From Clostridiales bacterium (GTDB lineage: Bacteria; Acidobacteriota; Aminicenantia; Aminicenantales; UBA8522), in assembly GCA_029907205.1 (NCBI GenBank), contig JARYMI010000009.1, forward strand, positions 1-64,000: a DNA stretch of 64,000 nucleotides, written 5' to 3'. Position numbers and translations under genes: made by a program. This document shows positions 20,172 to 29,157 of the stretch, piece by piece. The notes under the pieces are model-generated. The model saw nothing but the letters and a program-made list of their open reading frames with translations, ran no database searches and had not been told where the DNA came from. Numbering within the stretch: position 1 is the stretch's first letter; the number at the start of each line of letters is the position of its first letter.

Positions 20172-22292
20172 ATGGGGAAGAGATATTTGGTTCCGATAAT
20201 AATCCTATTATTTGGAACTATCTCTTTTCTATTGATCGCATATGCGGAAGCCAATCCTCAAAAAGATAAAACTTCGTTGCAATATGAAGTTAAGGTGACC
20301 TTAAAACTCATCCAGGTTTATGTCACCGATAACAAAGGAAATCCAGTCCCGGACTTGGAAGAAGATAATTTCATAATTTATGACAATGAGAAAAAGCAAA
20401 AGCTGACCGAATTTGAAAAACATTTGATTTCTTTTCCCGGAGAAACCAAAGAACAGATCGAAAAAACACCGGTCTCATTTGTCCGGAAATTGATGCCGCG
20501 CAAGTTCTTTCTTTTCTTCGATCTTGCTTTCAACAACGCCAAAGGCCTTGAGAAGTCAAGACAAGCAGCGCTGCATTTTATAGATACCCAACTCCAGCCA
20601 ATAGACGAAGTGGGGGTGCTCTCCTACTCTGCTATCAAGAGTCTGAAGCTTCATGAATATCTGACGACAGACCACAATAGAGTTCGGGATATTGTGAAAG
20701 GATTCGGGATAAAGGAAATCGCCGGCCGAGCCGAGGATTTCGAGGCAGAATACTGGAGCCTGTTGAAAGAAGAAAACCCCAGGGATGCTAGCTCATCGGG
20801 GTATGTCTTCGATCCCAAGGAACAACGAAAGCAGGAATTGGAGTTTTTGAGAAAAAAGCGAGAGGAATCCAAACTTCAGACTTACAATTTTGTACAAAAA
20901 ATGACGGAACTGGCCAAATCTTTGAGATATGTGCATGGCCAAAAATCGATCATCTTTTTTTCTTCTGGTGTCCCTTACTCTCTTGTCGCCGGAATACCGG
21001 CTCCGGAGATCTATCCACTGAGACTTAAGGGGGATGACCCAAAACCAATAGATAAATTGGAGGAATATTCAATTAGGAGAAGACTTGATTCGTATGATGA
21101 GGGCTTCGAATCATCCCACTTATCCTTCCGATATGAAGATATGCTCAAAGAATTGAGTGCCGCCAATTGCACGATTTATGCCCTGGACACGCAGGAGCCG
21201 AGCGCCGCGCTCGTCGGGGATCTCAATGTAAGAGGAGTTTTTTCCCTCCAGAAGATGACTAGCGAAACTGGAGGGAAGTATTTCGGCAATATCAATAATT
21301 ACGAGCAACATATAGAAAAAATTCACAAGATAACCGGAAGCTATTACGTCCTGGGCTATTATGTCGATGACATATGGGATGGCAAATACCATCAGGTCAA
21401 AGTGGAGGTGGACCGGCCGGGGCTGAAAGTCTACGCCCAGAAAGGCTATTTCAACCCCAAGCCGTTCAAAGAGTATAGCGACCTCGAGAAGATGCTTCAT
21501 CTTGTGGATCTGGCCCTGAGCGAAAACCCCCTCTTCCAGACGCCCCTGCGTTTCCCCCTGAAAGCCCTCCCTTCCTCAGCCCAGGGGAAACAGAACTTAG
21601 CTCTCTGGGCCAGGCTCGAAAAAGAGAAAATCCAGGAAATAGCCGCCCGGAAAATGGAGATAGTGACCATCCTCTTCGATGACAAGGACAATATCGTCAA
21701 GATGGAAAGGAAAGAGGCCGATCTCTCTCGGCTTCCCGAGGGGCCGCTCTATCTTTCCTCCTTTCTCCCCTTAACCCCTGGGGAGTACAAGTGCCGTCTG
21801 GTCCTCCGCAACCTGGAATCAGGGAGAGGCGCTGTCGCATCCTCCTCGGTTTCTCTCCCTGAGCCTCAAGCGGAGAGGCTAAGGCTCTACCCTCCCCTCC
21901 TTCTTAAAGAAGACAAAGAGGGTTTTTATCTCCAGGTTTCCCGCACTCCGGTTGATTTTCCCTTTGGTAGGACAAAGTATGCTCCGCTTTTCGAAGAGCT
22001 GGAGCGGGGGAAAGAGAGTCTTTATGCGGCGGTTAGATGTGCGCACCCAGGCATCCAGAAACCGGAGATAAAACTCTTGGGGAATCTCCTCAAATATCAA
22101 GGTGACACAACAACCGCCATTCCCGTGTCAATTTCCATTCTGGAGAGCAAGCGAGAGGCCGATTCGGAAGTTTTTCTCCTGCAGATTAAGACGGAAAATT
22201 TAGAGGCGGGGGAGTATCTGCTTTATCTTTTTGCCCAGGAGTTGAATACGGGGGTCATATCCCAGGTCAATACCTCTTTCAAGGTAAAGTAA
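20172..22292 (+). CDS. VWA domain-containing protein (VWFA-related, Acidobacteria-type)
   Basis: VKLIQVYVTDNKGNPVPDLEEDNFIIYDN...KFFLFFDLAFNN... ; YYVLGYYVDD...GKYHQVKVEV. Confidence 0.8.
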   Translation: MGKRYLVPIIILLFGTISFLLIAYAEANPQKDKTSLQYEVKVTLKLIQVYVTDNKGNPVPDLEEDNFIIYDNEKKQKLTEFEKHLISFPGETKEQIEKTPVSFVRKLMPRKFFLFFDLAFNNAKGLEKSRQAALHFIDTQLQPIDEVGVLSYSAIKSLKLHEYLTTDHNRVRDIVKGFGIKEIAGRAEDFEAEYWSLLKEENPRDASSSGYVFDPKEQRKQELEFLRKKREESKLQTYNFVQKMTELAKSLRYVHGQKSIIFFSSGVPYSLVAGIPAPEIYPLRLKGDDPKPIDKLEEYSIRRRLDSYDEGFESSHLSFRYEDMLKELSAANCTIYALDTQEPSAALVGDLNVRGVFSLQKMTSETGGKYFGNINNYEQHIEKIHKITGSYYVLGYYVDDIWDGKYHQVKVEVDRPGLKVYAQKGYFNPKPFKEYSDLEKMLHLVDLALSENPLFQTPLRFPLKALPSSAQGKQNLALWARLEKEKIQEIAARKMEIVTILFDDKDNIVKMERKEADLSRLPEGPLYLSSFLPLTPGEYKCRLVLRNLESGRGAVASSSVSLPEPQAERLRLYPPLLLKEDKEGFYLQVSRTPVDFPFGRTKYAPLFEELERGKESLYAAVRCAHPGIQKPEIKLLGNLLKYQGDTTTAIPVSISILESKREADSEVFLLQIKTENLEAGEYLLYLFAQELNTGVISQVNTSFKVK

Positions 22293-22325
22293 GAAAAAGC
22301 CAGCTCTGATAGGTTAATAAAGACG

Positions 22326-22463
22326 ATGGCCATGGACCTTGGCTATAAACCTGCCTCGTTTTCCGAGCGCTTTAAGCAGGAATTTGGTTTTTCTCCCACG
22401 GCTCAGAGAAGACAATTGATGACCTCAGGCCGCCTCCATAGAGAAGCTCAAGATTTAATATAG
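22326..22463 (+). pseudogene. Remnant of an AraC-type HTH domain
   Basis: 45-aa ORF MAMDLGYKPASFSERFKQEFGFSPTAQRRQL... resembles the AraC second HTH (A..LGY.s.s.Fs..FK..fG.sP...R). Confidence 0.5.
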
Positions 22464-22658
22464 CCTCTCAGTAGGGTCAGAGTTTGGTTTCTGGTACACC
22501 TTGCGCGAGCGCATGTTCACCCCATCCATGAAATTTCCAAGAAAAAAAGATGAAAAGTGCTTGGTACGGGATATCTGTCAGGAAGAAAGCAAGCGCTGGG
22601 GTTTTCCGTTTGAAGTTGACTGATTATCCAGATATTTGTAGAATTTAATAAACTCTCA

Positions 22659-23152
22659 ATGTTAAAAGAACGATTCAAGGAACTTCAGGGCAGGCGCTTC
22701 TCGACGAAGCTAAAGCGTTTTATGGGAAGAAGCTTGTCTCTTTTGTTGTCTTCGGTTCGGTGTCCAGACAGACATATCGATTCGATTCCGACCTTGATAT
22801 CTTGATCATTGCAGAAGGGCTTCCGCGGGGCAGAATGAAGAGAATAGCCCAGTTTGCGGCTATAGAACAGAGGCTTGAGCCCTTCTTAGAATCTCTCCGA
22901 AAAGAAGGGGTCCAGACTTTTATCTCCCCCATTTTTAAAACGCCCGAGGAAGCTCAAAGAGGAAGCCCTCTGTTCCTTGACATGGTGGAAGACGCCTTGA
23001 TTCTTTATGACCGCGACCGTTTTTTCTCCAAAATCCTCGACAGGCTGCGAAACAGGCTGAAAGAGCTGGGCGCAAAAAGAATTTGGCAAGGAAACGTCTG
23101 GCACTGGGTTTTAAAACCCGATTATCGGCCCGGCGAGCTCATCGAGTTATGA
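22659..23152 (+). CDS. MNT-type nucleotidyltransferase (MNT/HEPN pair), apparent 1-nt frameshift near 22688-22690
   Basis: FVVFGSVSRQTYRFDSDLDILII = GS..R....SD.D motif; ATG 22659 (MLKERFKELQ) is joined to GQALLDEAKAFYGKKLVSF by one added G. Confidence 0.75.
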
Positions 23153-23562
23153 ATAATAGGACCCTGGCCCTGAGTTATCTGAAAAAGGCGAAGGTCCGGC
23201 TCGATGTTCTTGATTTGCTATACAAAAAAAGGGCATTTTCTGACGTCATCCGAGAAGCGCAGGAAGTCGTGGAATTATCCCTGAAAAGCATGCTCAGGTT
23301 GGTGGGGGTCGAGCCGCCAAAAATTCACGATGTCGGGGGCCTTCTGCTTGAGCACAAAGACAAATTCCCTAAAACTGTTGCGAGGAATCTCAAAAGGCTT
23401 GCTCGTGTCTCAAAAGTATTGCGGAAGGAAAGAGAACTGGCTTTTTACGGCGACATAGATTTTATCGCGACTGAAGAATACACAAGTCAAGACGCGAGGA
23501 AAGCCATCAAGGACACCAGGTTTGTCGTGGCGGCCGCAAAGACTTTAATCGACGCCGATTGA
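23149..23562 (+). CDS. HEPN domain protein
   Basis: ATG overlaps the NTase stop; VIREAQEVVELSLKSMLRLVGVEPPKIHDVGGLL HEPN pattern. Confidence 0.8.
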   Translation: MNNRTLALSYLKKAKVRLDVLDLLYKKRAFSDVIREAQEVVELSLKSMLRLVGVEPPKIHDVGGLLLEHKDKFPKTVARNLKRLARVSKVLRKERELAFYGDIDFIATEEYTSQDARKAIKDTRFVVAAAKTLIDAD

Positions 23563-23766
23563 TTTCGGCACATTCGATTTTTTATTCCAATCTTCGGTCT
23601 TTTTCTTATCTGCCTTTAAAAGATAGAGCTTGCCGAGTTCGTAATGAGGCTCAGGGTCGCTGGGCTCGAGAACGATGGCTTTCTCAAAGTTTCTTATCGC
23701 TTCCTCGAACCGGCTGAGCATTTTACTTAACTTTTCATTGTAAAGCCGGCGCGCCTCGTCAGACAC
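23545..23766 (-). pseudogene. Short TPR fragment
   Basis: AIRNFEKAIVLEPSDPEPHYELGKLYLLK single TPR; isolated, GTG start. Confidence 0.45.
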
Positions 23767-24196
23767 GACTTTTATCAGTCAGCTTGACGAGGTGGGTTCT
23801 TAAGAATTTTTCGATGGCCTTAACGGTTTCATCCTTAAACCGGGGAGGACTCTGCGCGATCCACACAGTGAAATTATAGAGCTCCTGTGCGTCTGCCTCT
23901 ATCCATTTTCCATTCAAGTATAGAAAGACAAAAAGTGTGGTCATGGCGATTCTTTTATTTCCATTCTGAAAAGGGTGATTCTTGATCATCAAATAGAAGA
24001 GCATGCTGGCTTTTGAAATAAGCCCCGCGTAAAGAGGTTTTTTGGAAAAACTCTGGAAGGGAGCCGCCAGGCAGCTTTCCAGAATATGGGGAAAGCGGGT
24101 GGAAAAATCGGGGATGGGCTCGTCAAAAGCCAACATCTCCCGGGCCAGCCTGAAAGCCACGTATTCGACTTCTCTCAGGGTAATGAGGCGCATCAA
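23759..24196 (-). CDS. Doc/Fic family toxin
   Basis: Fic motif NHPFQNGNKRIA; Doc-length protein. Confidence 0.9.
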   Translation of the reverse strand: MMRLITLREVEYVAFRLAREMLAFDEPIPDFSTRFPHILESCLAAPFQSFSKKPLYAGLISKASMLFYLMIKNHPFQNGNKRIAMTTLFVFLYLNGKWIEADAQELYNFTVWIAQSPPRFKDETVKAIEKFLRTHLVKLTDKSRV

Positions 24197-24450
24197 TCAT
24201 TCCCCAGCATCCGGAGGACTTCGCCATAGTCCTCGACGGTTTTTCTCACCGCTTCCTCAATTATTCTCTTTGTCCTTTTGCTCACGTTTTTACCCAGGAT
24301 TTCCGAAATGCGCGCTTCGGGTATGGCATAGTTTCTGCCTATCTTTACGGCTTTTATCTCTCCTCTCTTTACTTTTTTATAGATGGCGATCCTGGAGAGC
24401 CCGAGGATCTCTGCCAATTGGGGAATCGTAAAATATTGTTTTTCTTTCAC
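24193..24450 (-). CDS. HTH (excisionase-type) DNA-binding antitoxin paired with Doc
   Basis: GTG start after AAGGAGGT; YFTIPQLAEILGLSRIAIYKKVKRGEIKAVKIGRNYAIPE. Confidence 0.82.
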   Translation of the reverse strand: MKEKQYFTIPQLAEILGLSRIAIYKKVKRGEIKAVKIGRNYAIPEARISEILGKNVSKRTKRIIEEAVRKTVEDYGEVLRMLGND

Positions 24451-24478
24451 TTGCACCTCCTTTCTGTCGTTATAACTC

Positions 24479-24537
24479 ATGTTAACTTATTTAATATATA
24501 TTAACTTATGTTAATTTCGGAAAGGAGGTTAACATAA
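24479..24537. promoter_or_regulatory. Putative operator/promoter of HTH-Doc locus
   Basis: TTAACTTAT at 24482 and 24501 (19-bp period); ATGTTAA at 24479 and 24508, inverted TTAACAT at 24529; AT-rich, just upstream of the antitoxin. Confidence 0.5.
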
Positions 24538-24707
24538 TAAGGTGTGATTGTCAATGGAACTTCTTCCCTACCCTGTCCGATTCGTAAGCGTCAGAAAGCT
24601 GGATTCTGTTTAGCGGGCACAGGCATCTGTTAGGAACGCATTAAGCATTGAATCATTGCGGGGAACGGAATGACAGAGCAATCCGATGCTGAATGATTGG
24701 TGCCCGT

Positions 24708-26267
24708 TCAGCGGAGGGTTTTGACCCGGGAAATGAGTTCTTCGGCCTTCTCTTTGAATGAGGGATGGTCAGCCGCTTTTGTCGCCATCTCGAGCGCTTT
24801 AGGTTTCTGTCCGGCGTTTAAGTACCCGGCCGCGGCGTTGTAGAAAGCCGTCGCTCTAGAGATGGCTGTTCGTTCGAGCTGAACTCTTTTTTTGCGCAGA
24901 AATTTCTCCTTCCTTTCGGGCGAAAGCGCGGATTTTTCGGCCTCGGCTATCTTGGCTCGAAGGGCCCGTTCATCGGTCTCGAAGGCGAAGGCGGCCTTCC
25001 CAAAATAGGCGCCCGAATTCTGCCAGTCTTCCTTCCCGGCATACAAACTTCCGAGGTTGAACAAGGCTTCTGAATTTGCCGGGTTGTACTCGAGGGCCTC
25101 TTTTAAGTCTTTTTCGGCTTTGACCAGATCTCCTCTTTCCAAGGCGATGATTCCCGAAAGAGTGAATACCTCGCTCGAGGTGGGCAGGCGGCTCTTGGCC
25201 TGCTCGATATTCTCCGCCGCCTCGTCGTTTTTCTTTAGCTCATGCTGATTCCAGGCCAGCCAATAATAGCTCTCCCCGATAAGCCAGTGGCCAAGGGCGA
25301 TGATCTTCTCCAGGACGGGGATAGCTTCATCGTGCCTGCCCGCGTAACTCAGACAGATGGCTTTCCCGAGGAGTGCATCCCGGTATTCCGGCGCGATGGC
25401 GAGGGTTTTTTCGTAAAAGTCAAGGCTTCGCTCCAGCTCTTCCAAAGCTAGGTAGATACTGGCCAGGAGGATAGTGATCTGTGGAGATTCGGTGATTCCT
25501 TGGTGCGCTCTCAGTAAATGGCTTTCCGCTTCTAAGAGATTTCCCCGGCCCAGGGAAAGATTTCCGAGGTTGTAGGCAACCTCGAAGAATTCAGATTCCT
25601 CGTCGAGGATAGGTCTAAGGAGCGCCTCATTCTCCTCGGGACAGATGGCCATCTTGTACTTAATAAGAAGAGAGTCCGGGAAGGCAGCTTCGAGCCAAGC
25701 CAGGTCCTCCCTTTTTTCGAAGGGGGATGAAAAATGGCATTTCATGACGGCGTACATATAGGCAAAGAACTCGTCATCCTGGGCTCTCTTTCTGAGCTCT
25801 GTCTCCATTTTTTTCAGCTTTTCCTGCGTCTTCAGCCTTTCCTGCATCTCCTTCCAGGTGACCTTCTCGTCGATATCGCGCATCACGCCTTTTCCCTGGA
25901 CCCAGAACAGGCCGGCGATTTCAGCATAAGAAAGAAGGCCCGCGAGAGAGGCGTTCTCCTTGATGAGCTCAAGGGCCACGTCCATGTAGCTCCTGTTATC
26001 AATGCCCAGCTCTTTCTCCCTGACAGCGATGAGAAGCGAGGTCATGGCCAATTTGTCCGCAACTCTTTTCTTAAAACCGGGTTGGCCGTAAACCTCCCCG
26101 TAAACCAGAAAAGCCTTCCGGAGAGGGACGTAACATCCTCTCCGGTAAAGAGCATCGGCTGCTGCGATTTTTTCCTCTATCTCAGTCGAGAGGGGCGTGA
26201 CTTCGACTTTTTCTTTGGGAGCGCAATAATAGAGCAAAAGGAGCGTGAGAAGAAGTAATCTTTTCAT
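24708..26267 (-). CDS. TPR repeat lipoprotein
   Basis: MKRLLLLTLLLLYYCAPKEK lipobox-like; multiple TPRs (SLDFYEKTLAIAPEYRDALLGKAICL...). Confidence 0.8.
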   Translation of the reverse strand: MKRLLLLTLLLLYYCAPKEKVEVTPLSTEIEEKIAAADALYRRGCYVPLRKAFLVYGEVYGQPGFKKRVADKLAMTSLLIAVREKELGIDNRSYMDVALELIKENASLAGLLSYAEIAGLFWVQGKGVMRDIDEKVTWKEMQERLKTQEKLKKMETELRKRAQDDEFFAYMYAVMKCHFSSPFEKREDLAWLEAAFPDSLLIKYKMAICPEENEALLRPILDEESEFFEVAYNLGNLSLGRGNLLEAESHLLRAHQGITESPQITILLASIYLALEELERSLDFYEKTLAIAPEYRDALLGKAICLSYAGRHDEAIPVLEKIIALGHWLIGESYYWLAWNQHELKKNDEAAENIEQAKSRLPTSSEVFTLSGIIALERGDLVKAEKDLKEALEYNPANSEALFNLGSLYAGKEDWQNSGAYFGKAAFAFETDERALRAKIAEAEKSALSPERKEKFLRKKRVQLERTAISRATAFYNAAAGYLNAGQKPKALEMATKAADHPSFKEKAEELISRVKTLR

Positions 26268-26678
26268 CTTTCCTAGCCCATTTTACTATAGTTACCGGCA
26301 AAATCTGACTTCTTATTTATGAACACGGCGGCGGAGGAAAAAACGTTTAAGGGGAGAAAAAAAGCTTAAGAAGTCGAACGAAAGATATATTCCCATGTGA
26401 AGCTGGCTGGCGAGGCGCCAAGGTTTGAAAAAGGAAAAGGAAGCGGGGCTAAGGAGGATCCCTCTCCAGCCAGCATCTTGTTTCTATTATAAGTGAAGAT
26501 ATTTTGGAATGTCAAAGAAATTTTTTTCTTCCTGCGCCAAACCGTTGATGGAGCGGACTCTTTAGCGTTAGAATAAACAAGTTCGACCCTGCGAAGAAAT
26601 TGCGATGAACAAGGAAAGGGCGAATAAAAGCGAGGATAATTTATTGCAAAATCTCGACAATAGAAGAATCAAACGCCA

Positions 26679-27707
26679 ATGGTCACGTGTTCTTTCTGCG
26701 AAGAAAAACCGGCAGCGAAAATCATAGGGGTGTGCCCGGACTGCCTCCGCTCGCTTCCTGAGGGCGAGGTTTCTCTGAGTGTCCACGAAGCCTCGAGGAA
26801 AAAGCTCCGGCTTCCGGAAACACTGCCGAGGAATCCTTATGGAGCACGGTGCCGGCTCTGCGCCAACGAATGCCGGCCTGGGTCCGGCGAAATGGGTTAC
26901 TGCGGCCTGAGAAAAAATGAGGCCGGCAGGATAAAGCCCGTCACGCCCAAGACCACTGCCCTCCTCCACGTTTATCTAGACCCTCTCCCCACTAATTGTT
27001 GCGCAGCCTGGTTCTGCGAGGGCTCAAAGGAAAGGGGCTATAATCTGGCGGTTTTTTTCTACGGCTGCAGCTTCGACTGCCTGTTCTGCCAGAACCATTC
27101 TCATAAGAGGCTGGAGGAAGCGCCTCTGCTTACAGAGGAGAGGGTTGTCGCCGCAGCGCTCCATCCCGAAGTCCGCTGCGTCTGCTTTTTCGGCGGCTCT
27201 CCTGAGCCGCAACTTCCCTTTGCCCTCAGGCTCAGCCAGAAAATCCTCGAACGGAGTGACGCGAAAAAGCGCATCTGCTGGGAATGGAACGGCAGCGGCC
27301 ATCCCGGGCTGGTGAAAAAGGCCGCCGAGCTCTCGGCACGAAGCGGCGGCACGGTGAAGTTCGACCTCAAGGCCTATCATCCGAATATCTCCATGGCTCT
27401 CTGTGGAGTCGGAAACCGCCGCACTCTCGAGAACTTCTCTTTGTTGGCCGGACTTTTTTCTCAACAAGACCTCCTCACTGCCACGACACTCCTCGTTCCC
27501 GCGTATGTCGACAGGCAAGAGGTTGGCCAGATTGCCCGGTTCATCTCGCGTCTTAACAAGGGAATCCCCTACTCGCTTCTTGTTTTCCATCCCGACTACC
27601 TCATGACCGATCTTCCGGTAACGCCTCGCCGGCAGGTCGATGAGTGCTCCGAAGAGGCTTCTCGTTATCTCTCCAGAATCAATATAGGAAACTTGCATCT
27701 CCTATGA
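26679..27707 (+). CDS. Radical SAM protein (PflA/AmmeMemoRadiSam-like)
   Basis: FFYGCSFDCLFCQN = CxxxCxxC; N-terminal Cys clusters. Confidence 0.85.
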   Translation: MVTCSFCEEKPAAKIIGVCPDCLRSLPEGEVSLSVHEASRKKLRLPETLPRNPYGARCRLCANECRPGSGEMGYCGLRKNEAGRIKPVTPKTTALLHVYLDPLPTNCCAAWFCEGSKERGYNLAVFFYGCSFDCLFCQNHSHKRLEEAPLLTEERVVAAALHPEVRCVCFFGGSPEPQLPFALRLSQKILERSDAKKRICWEWNGSGHPGLVKKAAELSARSGGTVKFDLKAYHPNISMALCGVGNRRTLENFSLLAGLFSQQDLLTATTLLVPAYVDRQEVGQIARFISRLNKGIPYSLLVFHPDYLMTDLPVTPRRQVDECSEEASRYLSRINIGNLHLL

Positions 27708-28930
27708 AGAAGAAAAAGTTCTGGGCCTGGGTCTGGGTCGCGCTCTGTATCCTGGCTATCCTTCTCATTGTTCCCCTGGCCCGGACGATCCAGGCATTCG
27801 TCTCGGCACGTTGGGGAAGGTCGCTCTTCGGCTATGCCGTTCTGGCCGCGGTCGGCATCGCCTTCATCTCCATCGTCACGATCCTTGTTTGCCGCCTCAA
27901 GATCCGTTCACCCAGCCGACTGGTCTGGCTTGCGGCCGTGGCCGGCCTGTATGTCTACTTCACCATGAAATTGTGGAAAGCGCCGGAAGAGGCTATCCAC
28001 TTCCTTGAGTACGGGCTGTTAGGGTTCCTGCTCTTCAATGCTTTAAGCTATTCGACCAGGGACAAAAGTGTTTACCTGGCGGCGTTTTTCATCGGTTCGA
28101 CAGTCGGAATTTTCGACGAAATCCTGCAGTGGGTCGTGCCTGGCCGTTTCTGGGATTTCCGCGACGTCGGTCTCAACGCTCTGGCTGCAGGCCTCTTCCA
28201 GGTCGCGCTCTGGAAAGGAATCAAGCCCAGCCTCATCTCGGAAAAATTCAACCCGAGATCGGCCCGGCGCATCTCGGTCGTCCTGGCTGTGAACCTTGTC
28301 CTTTTATGCCTGTGCGCCTCGAACACGCCCCAGCGGGTTGCCTGGTACGCCAGCCGCTTCCCTTCCCTCTCCTTCCTTCTCAGGGAAGAGCCTATGTATG
28401 AGTTCAGCCTGAAACACAAGGACCCGGAAATCGGAATTTTCTATTCTCGGCTGTCTCCCGAAGAACTCAAAAGAGAAGACCGGGAAAATTCAGACGGCAA
28501 CGCTGAGGTCTTGAGGACCTGGAAAGACAAAGACTACAGCCTTTTCCTGAGCCACCACAGCCCCTTCCTCCACACCTTTTTGTACGAAATGCGCGTCCGC
28601 ATCTTCCGCCGGGACAGGAAGGCAGAGGAAGCTGCCCGAGCAAAAAAGGAGCGGGCGGCGAATGAGTCTTTATTCATCTCGTTCAAAGAAAACCTCATCC
28701 TGGAGAAATATTTCGGCCAGACCCTTGAAAAATCCACGTATTCCTGGGATGAAGATAAAAAGAGAAAGACCGAGGCGCACATAGACAAAAACCGGCCCTA
28801 CAAAAGCCCGGTCAGCCGCGGTCTCATTCACGTAAAGGAAAAAACCATCTGGGTCTTCACCCTGATCGCTCTAATCTTGCTGGCGGTCATCAACGGCCTG
28901 TATTCTTACAAGATGCGCAGGAAAATCTGA
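27704..28930 (+). CDS. VanZ-like membrane protein
   Basis: KAPEEAIHFLEYGLLGFLLFNAL...GIFDEILQWVVPGRFWDFRDVGLNALAAGL VanZ signature. Confidence 0.82.
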   Translation: MKKKKFWAWVWVALCILAILLIVPLARTIQAFVSARWGRSLFGYAVLAAVGIAFISIVTILVCRLKIRSPSRLVWLAAVAGLYVYFTMKLWKAPEEAIHFLEYGLLGFLLFNALSYSTRDKSVYLAAFFIGSTVGIFDEILQWVVPGRFWDFRDVGLNALAAGLFQVALWKGIKPSLISEKFNPRSARRISVVLAVNLVLLCLCASNTPQRVAWYASRFPSLSFLLREEPMYEFSLKHKDPEIGIFYSRLSPEELKREDRENSDGNAEVLRTWKDKDYSLFLSHHSPFLHTFLYEMRVRIFRRDRKAEEAARAKKERAANESLFISFKENLILEKYFGQTLEKSTYSWDEDKKRKTEAHIDKNRPYKSPVSRGLIHVKEKTIWVFTLIALILLAVINGLYSYKMRRKI

Positions 28931-28939
28931 GCCATTTTC

Positions 28940-29121
28940 GGAAGCATTTCCAAACACGGGATCTTTATGATGGACGCAGGAAGCTGCCCACGAGCCCCCG
29001 TAGCGGAGGGGGGACCCGTCGGCTTCTCCGACGGGGGGAACCGACGGGACTGGTTCCCCGGGGCGCGGGGGCCAAGGGCAGCTTCCTGCGCCCAATTTGA
29101 TCACTTAGGGGAGATACTTAC
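28940..29121 (+). mobile_element. MITE-like element, type I core (copy B) with perfect 9-bp TSD
   Basis: GCCATTTTC at 28931-28939 and 29122-29130 flank ends GGAAGCATTTCC / (rc) GTAAGTATCTCC; core 28972-29093. Confidence 0.9.
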
Positions 29122-29157
29122 GCCATTTTCACGCTCCTCGGCTGTTGGCTTGATTAT

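Noticed and set aside
26402-26474. Identification as a known riboswitch (GEMM, SAM, THF considered)
   Set aside because: Key consensus elements not recognised; kept only as an unassigned structured segment.
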